48,994 nucleotides of DNA, taken from an uncultured Desulfobacterales bacterium (GTDB taxonomy: Bacteria; Desulfobacterota; Desulfobacteria; Desulfobacterales; JAHEIW01). Under the pieces are notes generated by a model. It had not been told where the DNA came from, did no database searches, and saw only the letters and a list, made by a program, of their open reading frames with translations. The translations under genes were made by a program, and so were the position numbers. The stretch lies in assembly GCA_947259495.1 (NCBI GenBank), contig CAMYLV010000038.1, positions 1,789 to 50,782 on the forward strand. The letters run 5' to 3'. Below, one piece after another: positions 1-7,664 of this stretch; position 1 is the first letter of the stretch, and each line of letters starts with the position of its first letter.

Positions 1-61
1 CCTCCGCTATTTCATTCCTTGAATGGTTGATCGGTGCCTCATGACTTAAATTTCCCGGTTT

Positions 62-160
62 ACGCCGCTTTTCCTAATAATGTTCCCAATTACGGAATTG
101 GGGTATAAGTGGTTGCAAAAAAACGTTGGAATAACGGGGCGTTTTTGACAACCAATATAA
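62..160. repeat. Dispersed palindromic element, copy 1
   Basis: About 100 bp related to segments at 2444-2547, 20024-20190 and 48727-48826. All share a leader (CCGCTTTNC, AATAATGTTCC), then a GGGTTGT/A-rich arm, a short loop and the complementary arm ending in ACAACCC. This is the most diverged copy. The stem plus T-runs could terminate transcription in both directions (inference). Confidence 0.75.
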
Positions 161-220
161 ATTGGTGTGAAACCAAAGCCTATTATGTGCTGAAAGAAAA
201 TCAAAATTTAATAAACCACT

Positions 221-295
221 CAACAGGCGGCTGTATCCCTGAACAGCAGCGCTGAGAATGGCAGCGAGTTTACGTCCAAAACCTTCATCTGCCAT
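221..295 (-). pseudogene. N-terminal remnant of a class III adenylate/guanylate cyclase-type protein
   Basis: About 25 residues on the minus strand (MADEGFGRKLAAILSA, then VQGYSRLL) match the characteristic N-terminus of class III cyclase proteins (MADEGFxRKLAAILSADVxGYSRL). The usual Asp after SA, a metal-binding residue of the cyclase core, is Ala here. Homology stops after GYSRLL and no cyclase domain follows, so this is a truncated, dead fragment. It lies about 60 bp from a palindromic repeat element. Recognition rests on memory of the motif. Confidence 0.55.
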
Positions 296-582
296 ATGGC
301 ATCCCCGGTTTTTAGATTGCAAACAGATGAACTCAGTATGTGGAGTATTCGAAGGATCGCGAAAATCGCACGAGAAATCGGATGTGATTCCGAAAATGGA
401 GAGCCGTTACGGGTCAGTTGGAATAGGAAATTCAGAAATAAATTATCTATGTTTATACCCAAATCGATGGGATTTAGTCAATCAAAATCGAGAATACCGG
501 CGGGTGGTGACTTATTGAGAGATTGTCGAAAAAGTCCAAAAATTGTGATTTTAGCAAATTGCCCACAAGTTTAGGAATTCAT

Positions 583-723
583 TCCCACTGCCGGTGCATT
601 GATGACCTGTCTGGGTCCCGGTGAAGAATCTTCCGATGCCAAACGCAAAAACAAGGCGATCACCAAAACCGATAACAGCCGCTGCGGGAAGGCGATCATT
701 GAATCGGTTCAGCATTATTAAAT
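583..723 (+). pseudogene. C-terminal remnant of an IS110-family transposase
   Basis: The plus-strand frame ending at the TAA near 721 reads ALMTCLGPGEESSDAKRKNK, then AITKTDNSRCGKAIIESVQHY. This matches the C-terminal transposase_20 region of IS110-family transposases (LGLVPSEHSSG..RRQGGITKTGN..RRLLVEAAWHY). No start codon or N-terminal DEDD domain is present upstream, so only the tail of an insertion sequence survives. Confidence 0.6.
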
Positions 724-881
724 TAGAACAGCTATACAAATAGTAATCATGTAGAAATAAGTATCCAAATCTATGTAATTCTCTTCACATATGACATGCT
801 TTTGCTTGACAATCTAAGCAATTGTTAACTACATAGATTCTAATATTCTGAAATCATTCAAAATATAAAAATATACAAATA

Positions 882-897
882 TGGCATCATTTTTGCT
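882..897 (+). promoter_or_regulatory. Sigma-54 promoter of the PEP-CTERM gene
   Basis: TGGCATCATTTTTGCT fits the -24/-12 consensus TGGCAC-N5-TTGCW with exact spacing and one mismatch in the -24 element. It lies about 85 bp before the start at 983. PEP-CTERM proteins are known in other bacteria to be controlled by the sigma-54 PrsK/PrsR system, which supports the site. A weaker sigma-70-like pair (TTGACA at 806, TACATA at 830, 18-bp spacer) also exists. Confidence 0.65.
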
Positions 898-982
898 TCA
901 AATATAATCAAGAAATGCTGAATAGCGATGCTGAGTAAGTCATATAAAAACTGATGCTAATAAATATCAGGAGGTGAAGAAC

Positions 983-1666
983 ATGAGTAAAACACTACAA
1001 TTTCTAAAAATGTCCGCCGTTTTTTTATGCGTCTTGCTTTTAGGCTTTACGGCTGCCTATGCAACTCCAGTCACGGTCGAAAATGCCTCATTTGAGTTTT
1101 CTTCCGGAACGACATTCCGATCAAAGTATTCACTCGGCACCTGGTCGCTTAGAGATATGGACGGATGGACTCATTCTGGCGGCAATGACTCGTGGGGAAT
1201 ATGGGATCCGAATCCCTCCGTATTCAGCAGTGTCCCTGATGGAAATTATATAGGGTATTTAGACGGAGGAAGTCTATTTCAGGAACTTGACCGGAGTGTC
1301 GTTGCCAATAATACCCTGACGATGCAAATTGATATTGGGAACTATCTAAACGTCGACCAACCTGCATACAGCGTAGAACTATGGGCTGATAACGACTTAT
1401 TAGTATCAGATGGCTCAGTGGTGCCGATTGACGGTGAGTTTTCGACACTGACACTTTTATATAATGTATTAGACGGAGATCCACATATTGGCAAATCATT
1501 GGGTATCAAAATTGTTTCAGGGGGCGAGAATTTAACGTTTGATAACGTGCGATTTTCTAACGACGCTAATAATTCACCAGTTCCCGAACCGGCCACAATG
1601 CTGCTTTTAGGGTCCGGATTAGCGTGCTTAGCAGGTTTTGGTCGAAAGAAATTTTTAAAAAAATAA
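983..1666 (+). CDS. PEP-CTERM sorting domain protein
   Basis: A 227-residue exported protein. Residues 1-30 form a signal peptide with a hydrophobic core (VFLCVLLLGF) and a likely cleavage after AYA. The middle looks like a beta-rich extracellular domain starting PVTVENASFE; I do not recognise a catalytic site. The C-terminus is a textbook PEP-CTERM signal: VPEPAT, a short hydrophobic helix (MLLLGSGLACLAGF), then a basic tail. Such proteins are processed by exosortase (EpsH/XrtA-type) and are linked to exopolysaccharide production; no exosortase gene lies in the window. I chose ATG 983, 7 bp after AGGAGG, over the GTG at 974, which overlaps that ribosome binding site. The gene is single, with a sigma-54 promoter upstream and a terminator downstream. 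Confidence 0.9.
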   Translation: MSKTLQFLKMSAVFLCVLLLGFTAAYATPVTVENASFEFSSGTTFRSKYSLGTWSLRDMDGWTHSGGNDSWGIWDPNPSVFSSVPDGNYIGYLDGGSLFQELDRSVVANNTLTMQIDIGNYLNVDQPAYSVELWADNDLLVSDGSVVPIDGEFSTLTLLYNVLDGDPHIGKSLGIKIVSGGENLTFDNVRFSNDANNSPVPEPATMLLLGSGLACLAGFGRKKFLKK

Positions 1667-1726
1667 GTTTATCAGAGATAAAATTATAATTTATCCTATC
1701 AATTCAATTATCACCTCCTCTAAACA

Positions 1727-1767
1727 AAAAAAGGTTCGGGAGTCTGTTTGAAGATCTCGAACCTTTT
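1727..1767 (+). terminator. Rho-independent terminator after the PEP-CTERM gene
   Basis: An imperfect hairpin (AAAGGTTCGGGAG ... ATCTCGAACCTTT) is followed by a T-rich run. It lies about 60 bp past the stop of the PEP-CTERM gene and isolates it as a single transcription unit. The A-run on the left makes it potentially bidirectional. Confidence 0.75.
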
Positions 1768-1782
1768 TTATTTTTAGACCCC

Positions 1783-1840
1783 CGTGGAATTCTCCTTCGG
1801 AGGGGTCGCTGAGCGGCAACCCGCGGGGCAGGTCTCGAGT
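1783..1840. repeat. GC-rich hairpin repeat (GTGGAATTC-CCTTCGG type), copy 1
   Basis: Contains GTGGAATTCTCCTTCGGAGG followed by a GC-rich second hairpin. A related element (TTGTGGAATTCCGCCTTCGG, then a GCCGC/GCGGC hairpin) lies at 29658-29700. The rest of 1841-2059 shows no gene I can support. Confidence 0.45.
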
Positions 1841-2059
1841 TCTAACTTAGCAAGTGGTGTAAAAACTGGGGGCAAGTCAATGTCGATAGCACAATGACAA
1901 ATATGCAAAATTCCAGTCTATCACCACTTGTGGACTACGCGCCTGATGATGAAATTTTGAAGGGCAGAAAATTTATTTGATGTTTTGACGCAATATTAAA
2001 TTTAGCGATTTTGCAGGTTAGGTTTGAATCGGATTCAACCAGATAATCAGCCAACCCAA

Positions 2060-2263
2060 TCACTTATCGCTGGATTTTTCGCTGTTGTCCTTCGGCGAGG
2101 GTTCAGCGCTGCCGTAGACCTCGACATAGGCGTTGTGGGAGATGCAGCCTTTCTCCCAGTGCTTTCTCACTTTCTTGCCGATAAATGAATCCGGATATTT
2201 ACGTCCGATGTTGCAGCCGGGACAGATCTTGTTCCATCCTGCCAGAAATTTTTTCATTTCCAT
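2060..2263 (-). CDS. Small CPGC-motif protein of unknown function
   Basis: A 67-residue protein with a well-placed AAAGGAG ribosome binding site 7-8 bp before ATG, which is the main reason to believe it. It has a CPGC pair near residue 15, a basic middle (GKKVRKHWEKGC) and a charged Ser/Lys-rich tail. The third Cys (about 40) could complete a metal site, but only three cysteines are present. I do not recognise the family. It stands alone between repeat-rich intergenic stretches. Confidence 0.6.
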   Translation of the reverse strand: MEMKKFLAGWNKICPGCNIGRKYPDSFIGKKVRKHWEKGCISHNAYVEVYGSAEPSPKDNSEKSSDK

Positions 2264-2329
2264 GATGGTCTCCTTTTTTAGTGTATTTTACGAATCACTC
2301 TTTAATCACCAGGGTATTCCTTTGATTGA

Positions 2330-2443
2330 TTATTTGACATTCTGCCGGGTTGGAATCTTGGATTCGCAGGGTGCTTTCGTCCGGCATAACCCGCAACCGT
2401 GACCGTCGAAGCCGTAATGAGTTTTTACATATTTAATCTGCGT
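2330..2443 (-). pseudogene. C-terminal remnant of a 4Fe-4S double-cluster (QueG-like) protein
   Basis: On the minus strand an open stretch reads THYGFDGHGCGLCRTKAPCE and then SKIPTR, ending in TAA at 2330. This resembles the C-terminal segment of short 4Fe-4S double-cluster-binding proteins (GYGCGLCQTGVPCESRIP). There is no start codon or upstream domain: the frame runs straight into the palindromic element whose edge is at 2444, so the gene appears cut at the repeat boundary. Family recognition is from memory. Confidence 0.5.
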
Positions 2444-2547
2444 TTATACCGCTTTTCATAATAATGTTCCGTAAAACGGATGTGCGGCATAAGGGGTTGT
2501 ATAAAAAAACGTTCGAGTACCGGACGTTTTTTTGACAATCCCTATAA
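2444..2547. repeat. Dispersed palindromic element, copy 2
   Basis: Same element as at 62-160, 20024-20190 and 48727-48826: TATACCGCTTTTCATAATAA leader, AAGGGGTTGT plus A-run arm, and the complementary T-run/ACAATCCCT arm. It sits between the Fe-S remnant (which it truncates) and the end of the MBL-fold gene, where its stem and T-runs could act as a terminator. Confidence 0.8.
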
Positions 2548-3663
2548 GTTCTGAATATGGGTTTCAAATTGCGTGCCGCCGCTGGCAGCATAGCGGTTAT
2601 CGTCCTTACGAATGACATCCCCGCTTTCCATCAGCAATTCACAATGGCTGATAATTTCATTGGCGGCCATCAGTATACCGTATCCTTCCAGCAACCGGTC
2701 TTCAAAATATTCTGCAGCAATCTCCTCGGCGGCTTTGGGCTTGCTATTTAAAATTTGGACAATGGCGCCGCAGCGCTCAATGTGGTGTGCCAGCAGTTGC
2801 CTGGCTCTGCTTGCCAGATCGACTGGATTCCAGCGGTCATTGTAGTAGAGACGATGGGCCGGCAGAACCAGTAACTCCGGATGGTCATGGGCGATCCGAA
2901 TTAACTTTTTAAGGGATTGGATATAACAGCTCAAACCAAAAATGGCCGCCGCATCCGTGTAGGCCGGTCTGATGACCTGAGCCACTTCATCGAACATCGC
3001 TTTGCGGGTCGGCCAGGGGGAAATATCCGGTAAAATTATATCGCCCACGATGAGGGCCTCGTCACCCAGCCGGACGGCCAGACAGTCCGGACTGTGACCC
3101 GGCAGGTGGTAGGTGTGGACATCCGGGCCCAGTTGGGTTTGGCCATTGCCGATCACATTTACCGTTAAGCCCTGCAGCACCCGGTGATATTCAAAGCAAT
3201 TTTTGGAATAAAAAGACTCCGGCATAAAACAATGCCAGCATTTGGCCGGAAAATCTTTCTTTTTGACTTCCGGTGATTGGGCCGGATATTGTCGAATCAG
3301 GTGATCATAAATGGCATGGGCTTTCACGTCGAGTTGAGTTGCTTCGATCAGCTCGGCCAGACCGCCATCATGGTCTTCATGACTGTGGCTGATTAAAACA
3401 AAATCAAGATCGGTGTCTGAGATGCTTACTGCTTTCATCATTGCCAGCAGCCGATTGCCCTGGCCAAATTTTCCCGCGTCCACCAGAAACGGTCTGTCGG
3501 CCAGTACGGCATAATTCCAGGTTGGCCCCAGATCCCAGTGGCCGCCGTAAAAATTTTTGGTCGGCAGGCCGTAAATCTCGAGCCCGGACGGCAGCCGAAA
3601 GCGCACCGCCATCTCGTTGCCGCTCCGATCGCCCCTGTGTATCACTTCAGCATGTTCAATCAA
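2542..3663 (-). CDS. MBL-fold metallo-hydrolase
   Basis: A 373-residue metallo-beta-lactamase-fold protein. The metal motif is clear: SHSHEDHDGG gives H93, H95, D97 and H98. Later metal ligands are suggested by the His of LPGHSPD, the Asp of VGDIILPD and the His of LPAHR near residue 265. The C-terminal ~100 residues look like the helical/winged extension of LACTB2-like hydrolases. Substrate unknown. The start is TTG at 3663, preceded by an AAAGGAAA site; no ATG fits better. It follows pepA on the same strand after a repeat-bearing gap, so it may be expressed separately. The last bases overlap a palindromic repeat element. Confidence 0.85.
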   Translation of the reverse strand: MIEHAEVIHRGDRSGNEMAVRFRLPSGLEIYGLPTKNFYGGHWDLGPTWNYAVLADRPFLVDAGKFGQGNRLLAMMKAVSISDTDLDFVLISHSHEDHDGGLAELIEATQLDVKAHAIYDHLIRQYPAQSPEVKKKDFPAKCWHCFMPESFYSKNCFEYHRVLQGLTVNVIGNGQTQLGPDVHTYHLPGHSPDCLAVRLGDEALIVGDIILPDISPWPTRKAMFDEVAQVIRPAYTDAAAIFGLSCYIQSLKKLIRIAHDHPELLVLPAHRLYYNDRWNPVDLASRARQLLAHHIERCGAIVQILNSKPKAAEEIAAEYFEDRLLEGYGILMAANEIISHCELLMESGDVIRKDDNRYAASGGTQFETHIQNL

Positions 3664-3711
3664 GTCAGTTTCCTTTCGATTTCAAACGGCAACTTCACCG
3701 TCTAAGGCTTA

Positions 3712-3795
3712 TCAAATGGCAAAGGGCTAAAAAACTTGAAAATGCATTTCAATTTATTCAACCCTTTGCCCTATGCCCCATGCGCTATGCCATAT
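3712..3795. repeat. Inverted word repeat between the MBL-fold gene and pepA
   Basis: Left arm ATGGCAAAGGGCT faces a right arm CCCTTTGCCCTATGCCCCAT. The right-arm words recur at 10402-10435, also facing an inverted partner. No coding potential is seen here. Confidence 0.45.
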
Positions 3796-3850
3796 TTAAC
3801 GCGGAGATCGAAACTTGCCCTAAAAATCAGAATTTCCACCAGGCAACGAT

Positions 3851-5320
3851 TTATAGCTTTTGGATCAGGTCGCACAACAGCCGCACCCCAAACCCGGTGC
3901 CGCCCGGGCCGCAATAAGCATCGCCTTTTTTGTTGTAAGCCGGACCGGCTATATCGATATGGGCCCAGCGGGTATCGCCGCTAAATTCAGATAAAAATAA
4001 AGCGGCTGTAATGGCACCACCCCAGCGGGAGTTGGGCATGTTGTTGAGATCGGCAAAATCGCTTTTAAGAAGCTCTTTATAATCCTCCGGTAGCGGCATC
4101 GGCCAGCAGCGCTCATGGGTTTTGTCGCCGGATGCCTGAATGGCTTCCGCCAGCCGATCATCCGTTGTAAAAACCCCGGCGATTTTTTCCCCCAGGGCGA
4201 CCACGCAAGCACCGGTAAGCGTCGCCAAATCAATCATAATCTTGGGTTTATGTTTTTTCACGACATAAGCCATCGCGTCAATTAAAATAAGGCGTCCTTC
4301 GGCATCCGTGTTACCGATTTCAATGGTTTTGCCCGCATAGCTGCGCACAATGTCGCCGGGTCGGGTGGCCTTGCCCGAGGGCATATTCTCGACAATTGGG
4401 ATGACGCCGATGACGTGCGTTCGGGTTTTAAGTCGGGCCTGGGTGATCAGGGTGGCGGCCACCACCGCGGCACCCGACATATCGGCTTTCATGCCGGCCA
4501 TGCTGCCGCCGGTCTTGATGTTGAGGCCTCCGGAATCAAATGTGACTCCTTTTCCGACCAGCGCCAGTGTTTGTTTAGCGTTGGGCGGCTTATGCTCCAA
4601 TACCACCATACTGGGTTTGCTCTGGCTGCCGGCTGCTACCGCCAGCAAGGCGCCAAACTTATTCTGCTTTAACTCTTTTTCTCGCAACACGCGGGTTTTG
4701 AGACCGTATTTGCGGGCCTGTGAGACAATTGAGCGGGTAAACTGTTCCGGTGTTTTTTCGTTAGATGGCATACTGATCCACTCGCGCGCCAGGATGGTGC
4801 CGGCGCAAATGGTGCTGACTTTTGGCGCGATTTTCCGCAGTTTGCCCGCAGTTTGCGGTTTGATCCAAAAGTTAATTTGTTTGAGTGGCTTGTGTTTCTT
4901 TTCCTGTTTGTATTTGTCAAATACATGATTTCCCAAACAGGCGCCTTCCATCATGGATTCGATAAGTTCCGGCAGTTCCATCTTAAGCTTTTCGGCTGAC
5001 GGCACCGCCACCCAGATTCTTTCAAAATCGGCTTGAATACATCTGCCGACAGCCGCGCCGCAAAATGACCGTAAAATTTCTTGATCGATTTTTTTTAGCT
5101 TTCCCAGCCCAACACAGATAATACGTTCGGCAGCAAGACCCTTAAAATCATAGAGCGTGACCACATCCCCTGTTTCGGCCTTGAATTCTTTGAGTTTTAG
5201 AGTCTTTTGGATGATTGCTTTAATAACGCGGTCATCGTGGATTTTTTTGTCCGCGCACACCGGCACGATAAGCGTATCGATTTTTTGAGTCTTCAGATCC
5301 ACTGCTTTTAGACCTAACAT
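3851..5320 (-). CDS. pepA: Leucyl (cytosol) aminopeptidase, M17 family
   Basis: 489 residues, the normal length for PepA. The C-terminal catalytic domain carries the M17 signature NTDAEGRL, the upstream Lys/Asp metal motif (VGKGVTFDSGG) and KADMSGAA. It removes N-terminal amino acids from peptides using two divalent metals and acts as a cytoplasmic hexamer; some homologues also bind DNA. The N-terminal ~170 residues are the variable macro-like domain. ATG 5320 is preceded by AAGGAGAG. It lies downstream of the radical SAM gene on the same strand with about 100 bp between them; I see no functional link. Confidence 0.95.
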   Translation of the reverse strand: MLGLKAVDLKTQKIDTLIVPVCADKKIHDDRVIKAIIQKTLKLKEFKAETGDVVTLYDFKGLAAERIICVGLGKLKKIDQEILRSFCGAAVGRCIQADFERIWVAVPSAEKLKMELPELIESMMEGACLGNHVFDKYKQEKKHKPLKQINFWIKPQTAGKLRKIAPKVSTICAGTILAREWISMPSNEKTPEQFTRSIVSQARKYGLKTRVLREKELKQNKFGALLAVAAGSQSKPSMVVLEHKPPNAKQTLALVGKGVTFDSGGLNIKTGGSMAGMKADMSGAAVVAATLITQARLKTRTHVIGVIPIVENMPSGKATRPGDIVRSYAGKTIEIGNTDAEGRLILIDAMAYVVKKHKPKIMIDLATLTGACVVALGEKIAGVFTTDDRLAEAIQASGDKTHERCWPMPLPEDYKELLKSDFADLNNMPNSRWGGAITAALFLSEFSGDTRWAHIDIAGPAYNKKGDAYCGPGGTGFGVRLLCDLIQKL

Positions 5321-5428
5321 TTTTCTTCTCTCCTTATCATTGCTGCAAATTTGGGGTAGGCTTTTCGATCGTCCATTAAGGCTGTCTCTGCTATTGAGTG
5401 ACTATGAATGGGCGGCTTCACAGAGACT

Positions 5429-6781
5429 TTATTCCGTGTTAGAACCAGAAGCAAGTTCTTTTAAAGCGGTGACGGTCTCCCAGTTAAATGCCTCAGATTG
5501 GCAGGGAATGATTGAATTATTCGTAAAAATTGGATCTGCCGCCAGGTCGTAACGGGATGCGCTTACCGCCGATTGCCACAGTGCGGTGTGCGGAATCGGT
5601 GAGTAGTAGGCTAAAATCGGCGTTACTCCCGTGGCTTGAACCGCGCGAATCGAACGTTCAACGCTGGCCAATTCCTGTCCCGGCAACCCCATTAGCAAAT
5701 AGGCACCCACCTGCTGTTTTGCAAAACCGGCTTCTTTCAAGTACCTGGCAGCTTGCTTGAAATCGTCCTGTGTCACCTTGCGGTCGATGTCCTTACGCGT
5801 TTCGAATTCAGCCGTTTCCAGCCCCAAACGCAGAGTTTTAAATCCGGCACTAAACAACAGCCGTGCCGTTTCAGCAGTTATGCCACGAATATGGACGGCA
5901 TTGGGGGTGTGAAAACGAAGGTTGAGGTCGGCCTGAATTATTTTTTCCAGAAGCGGCTGTGCATGCCGTTCAGCGTCGACTAAAAAGGCGTCATCATACA
6001 GCACGAAATCTGAGATCCGATGGGCGTGCTGCCAGTACTTTATTTCTTCGATGACCGAATCCGGGCTGCGCCACAGCCGGGTAGGGCTCAGGAAATGCGA
6101 AGCGCAGTAGGCGCATTTAAACGGACAGCCGCGCGAGGTTAACAGGGGGATATAATTGATGCGGTTTTGAAGATCGAAGGCAGGGTAGGGGTAGGTGTCG
6201 AGTTCTAGCGGGTCAAAACAGGCTGTCGTCTTGAACCCCGTGTGCCGGGCGACAATGTCAAAGACGGCTTCCTCGGCCGGTCCCGCGACGATGTCGTCCG
6301 CGCCGGCGTGCTTGCGCGCATGATCGGTGCACAGGCTGGCGTAAATGCCCCCTAAAATGATGGCGGTTTTCGGAAAAATCGCACGCAAAATGGCGATGGT
6401 TTCCTGAACGCCGGTATACCAGTAGGTCATCAAAGAGGTTATCAGGATCAGGTCCGGTACCGGCATAGATTGAAGGTCTTCTGCAAACCAGCGGGGCGTG
6501 ATACCGTATCGGCAAAAGCGGCGGCGAACATCTTCAAGGCCGCGGGGTCTGGTTGTCTGTGACTTTAAATAGGGGCCCCGACCGCAGCGTGCTGATGGGT
6601 CGGCGGGCGGTGCTTTGGGGTGGAACCGGTCGAGACAATCAATGTAGGATAGCGATATGCCATGGGATCTGAGAAAAGCAGCCAGGGTAAGCAATCCCAG
6701 CGGTTTGGCCCAGAAATCATAGGCAGCGAAATCATGAATCCAGGGGTTGATCAGAAGAATATGGGGTGAATTTTTTGTCAT
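5429..6781 (-). CDS. B12-binding domain radical SAM protein
   Basis: 450 residues. The N-terminal ~180 residues resemble a cobalamin-binding Rossmann domain (ILLINPWIHDFAAYDFW, then ILGGIYASL), and the radical SAM core begins at residue 211 with the cluster motif CPFKCAYC (C219, C223, C226). The domain order is that of the B12-dependent class, which includes methyltransferases and BchE-like cyclases; the substrate cannot be read from sequence. The insert at about residues 52-100 is basic and variable. It is not AhbC or AhbD, although an AhbB-like gene lies upstream on the same strand. The ribosome binding site is weak. Confidence 0.85.
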   Translation of the reverse strand: MTKNSPHILLINPWIHDFAAYDFWAKPLGLLTLAAFLRSHGISLSYIDCLDRFHPKAPPADPSARCGRGPYLKSQTTRPRGLEDVRRRFCRYGITPRWFAEDLQSMPVPDLILITSLMTYWYTGVQETIAILRAIFPKTAIILGGIYASLCTDHARKHAGADDIVAGPAEEAVFDIVARHTGFKTTACFDPLELDTYPYPAFDLQNRINYIPLLTSRGCPFKCAYCASHFLSPTRLWRSPDSVIEEIKYWQHAHRISDFVLYDDAFLVDAERHAQPLLEKIIQADLNLRFHTPNAVHIRGITAETARLLFSAGFKTLRLGLETAEFETRKDIDRKVTQDDFKQAARYLKEAGFAKQQVGAYLLMGLPGQELASVERSIRAVQATGVTPILAYYSPIPHTALWQSAVSASRYDLAADPIFTNNSIIPCQSEAFNWETVTALKELASGSNTE

Positions 6782-6957
6782 AGACTTGGCGTTTTCTTCA
6801 GCAATCTATATTCCAAATATCGGGGCACTGCGTCGCTTGCGCATAAACCATCCGCAGATCGCCTACCAGAAAATAACATGCCCGCCTTGAAGCTTGAGCC
6901 TACGCGGCATCTAAGCGACAAGACCATTTCCGTCAGAAGGATTTTTGAAACCGGTTT

Positions 6958-7440
6958 TTAGTTGTCTTCATCGGAGGGAAAATACACCATTGATGTTTTT
7001 TTCAATTCTTCACGACTGAACAGCAGAGTGTAATCTTGCACAGATGTGGCTCTGGACATTTTCTGCGCCGTCTCATGGCACGCCTGTTCATTGTTGGCAT
7101 GCACCATGGTGTATAGGTTATACGGCCAGTCAGCGGTGGGATTGCGCCGGTAACAGTGAGACACCTGATGAAAAGTTGCCATTTTCTGTCCAACTTCTTC
7201 GACGCGATCCTCATCAACCTTCCAGGCCACCATTGCATTGGCGCTAAATCCAGCGCGTTGATGCCGCAAAGTGGCCCCGAAGCGCCGGATAACACCGCGC
7301 CGGCTGAGATCTTTTAACCGTTCGAGCAGTTCTGCTTCTGTTATATTGATTTTCTCGGCAATAGCACGATACGGGCGCGTGCAAACGGCCATATCTTCCT
7401 GGATCGATGCGATTATTCTTTTTTCTAAATCAGTTAACAT
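6958..7440 (-). CDS. ahbB: Siroheme decarboxylase subunit, AhbB-like (AsnC/Lrp fold)
   Basis: 160 residues: an N-terminal AsnC-type winged helix (DLEKRIIASIQEDM ... GVIRRFGATLRHQRAGF) and a C-terminal alpha/beta domain with VAWKVDED and SHCYRRNPTADWPYNLYTMV. The RRFGA-LRH and WPYNLYTM signatures are those of the AhbA/AhbB proteins, which decarboxylate siroheme to didecarboxysiroheme in the alternative heme pathway of sulfate reducers and methanogens. Only one subunit gene is present, and ahbC/ahbD are not in the window. A generic Lrp regulator is the alternative, but those residues argue against it. Confidence 0.8.
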   Translation of the reverse strand: MLTDLEKRIIASIQEDMAVCTRPYRAIAEKINITEAELLERLKDLSRRGVIRRFGATLRHQRAGFSANAMVAWKVDEDRVEEVGQKMATFHQVSHCYRRNPTADWPYNLYTMVHANNEQACHETAQKMSRATSVQDYTLLFSREELKKTSMVYFPSDEDN

Positions 7441-7547
7441 GATCGTAATTTAATAATCTGGTTGGAGAATTGTCAAGACTCATGAACTGAAATGCTATCG
7501 TCATAATTATTTTTAATATAAAAAACTGGTATTAAAATCTCAGATTA

Positions 7548-7648
7548 TTTTCGAGGGGTAGGCTTAATTCGATTCTAAAACGGAGCGTACACGCCAGTAC
7601 GCGAGTATTTTGAATCGGATTATAACACCGCCCTCGGGAAAAATATGG
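7548..7648. repeat. Nested imperfect inverted repeat between mtnA and ahbB
   Basis: The inner hairpin has a 20-base arm at 7571-7590 (GATTCTAAAACGGAGCGTAC), a 6-base loop and its imperfect complement at 7597-7616. An outer pair (TTATTTTCGAGGG near 7549 and CCCTCGGGAAAAATA near 7633) extends the structure to about 100 bp. It follows the mtnA stop and may act as a terminator or be a dispersed repeat. Confidence 0.65.
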
Positions 7649-7664
7649 GCATTTTAACCCAGTT

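Noticed and set aside
74-220. Small minus-strand ORF ending in a peptide like YSNVFLQPLIPQF, with look-alikes at 2433-2618, 19980-20192 and 48580-48819
   Set aside because: The shared peptide is simply the translation of the dispersed palindromic element; there are no consistent ribosome binding sites and reading frames enter unrelated flanking DNA.
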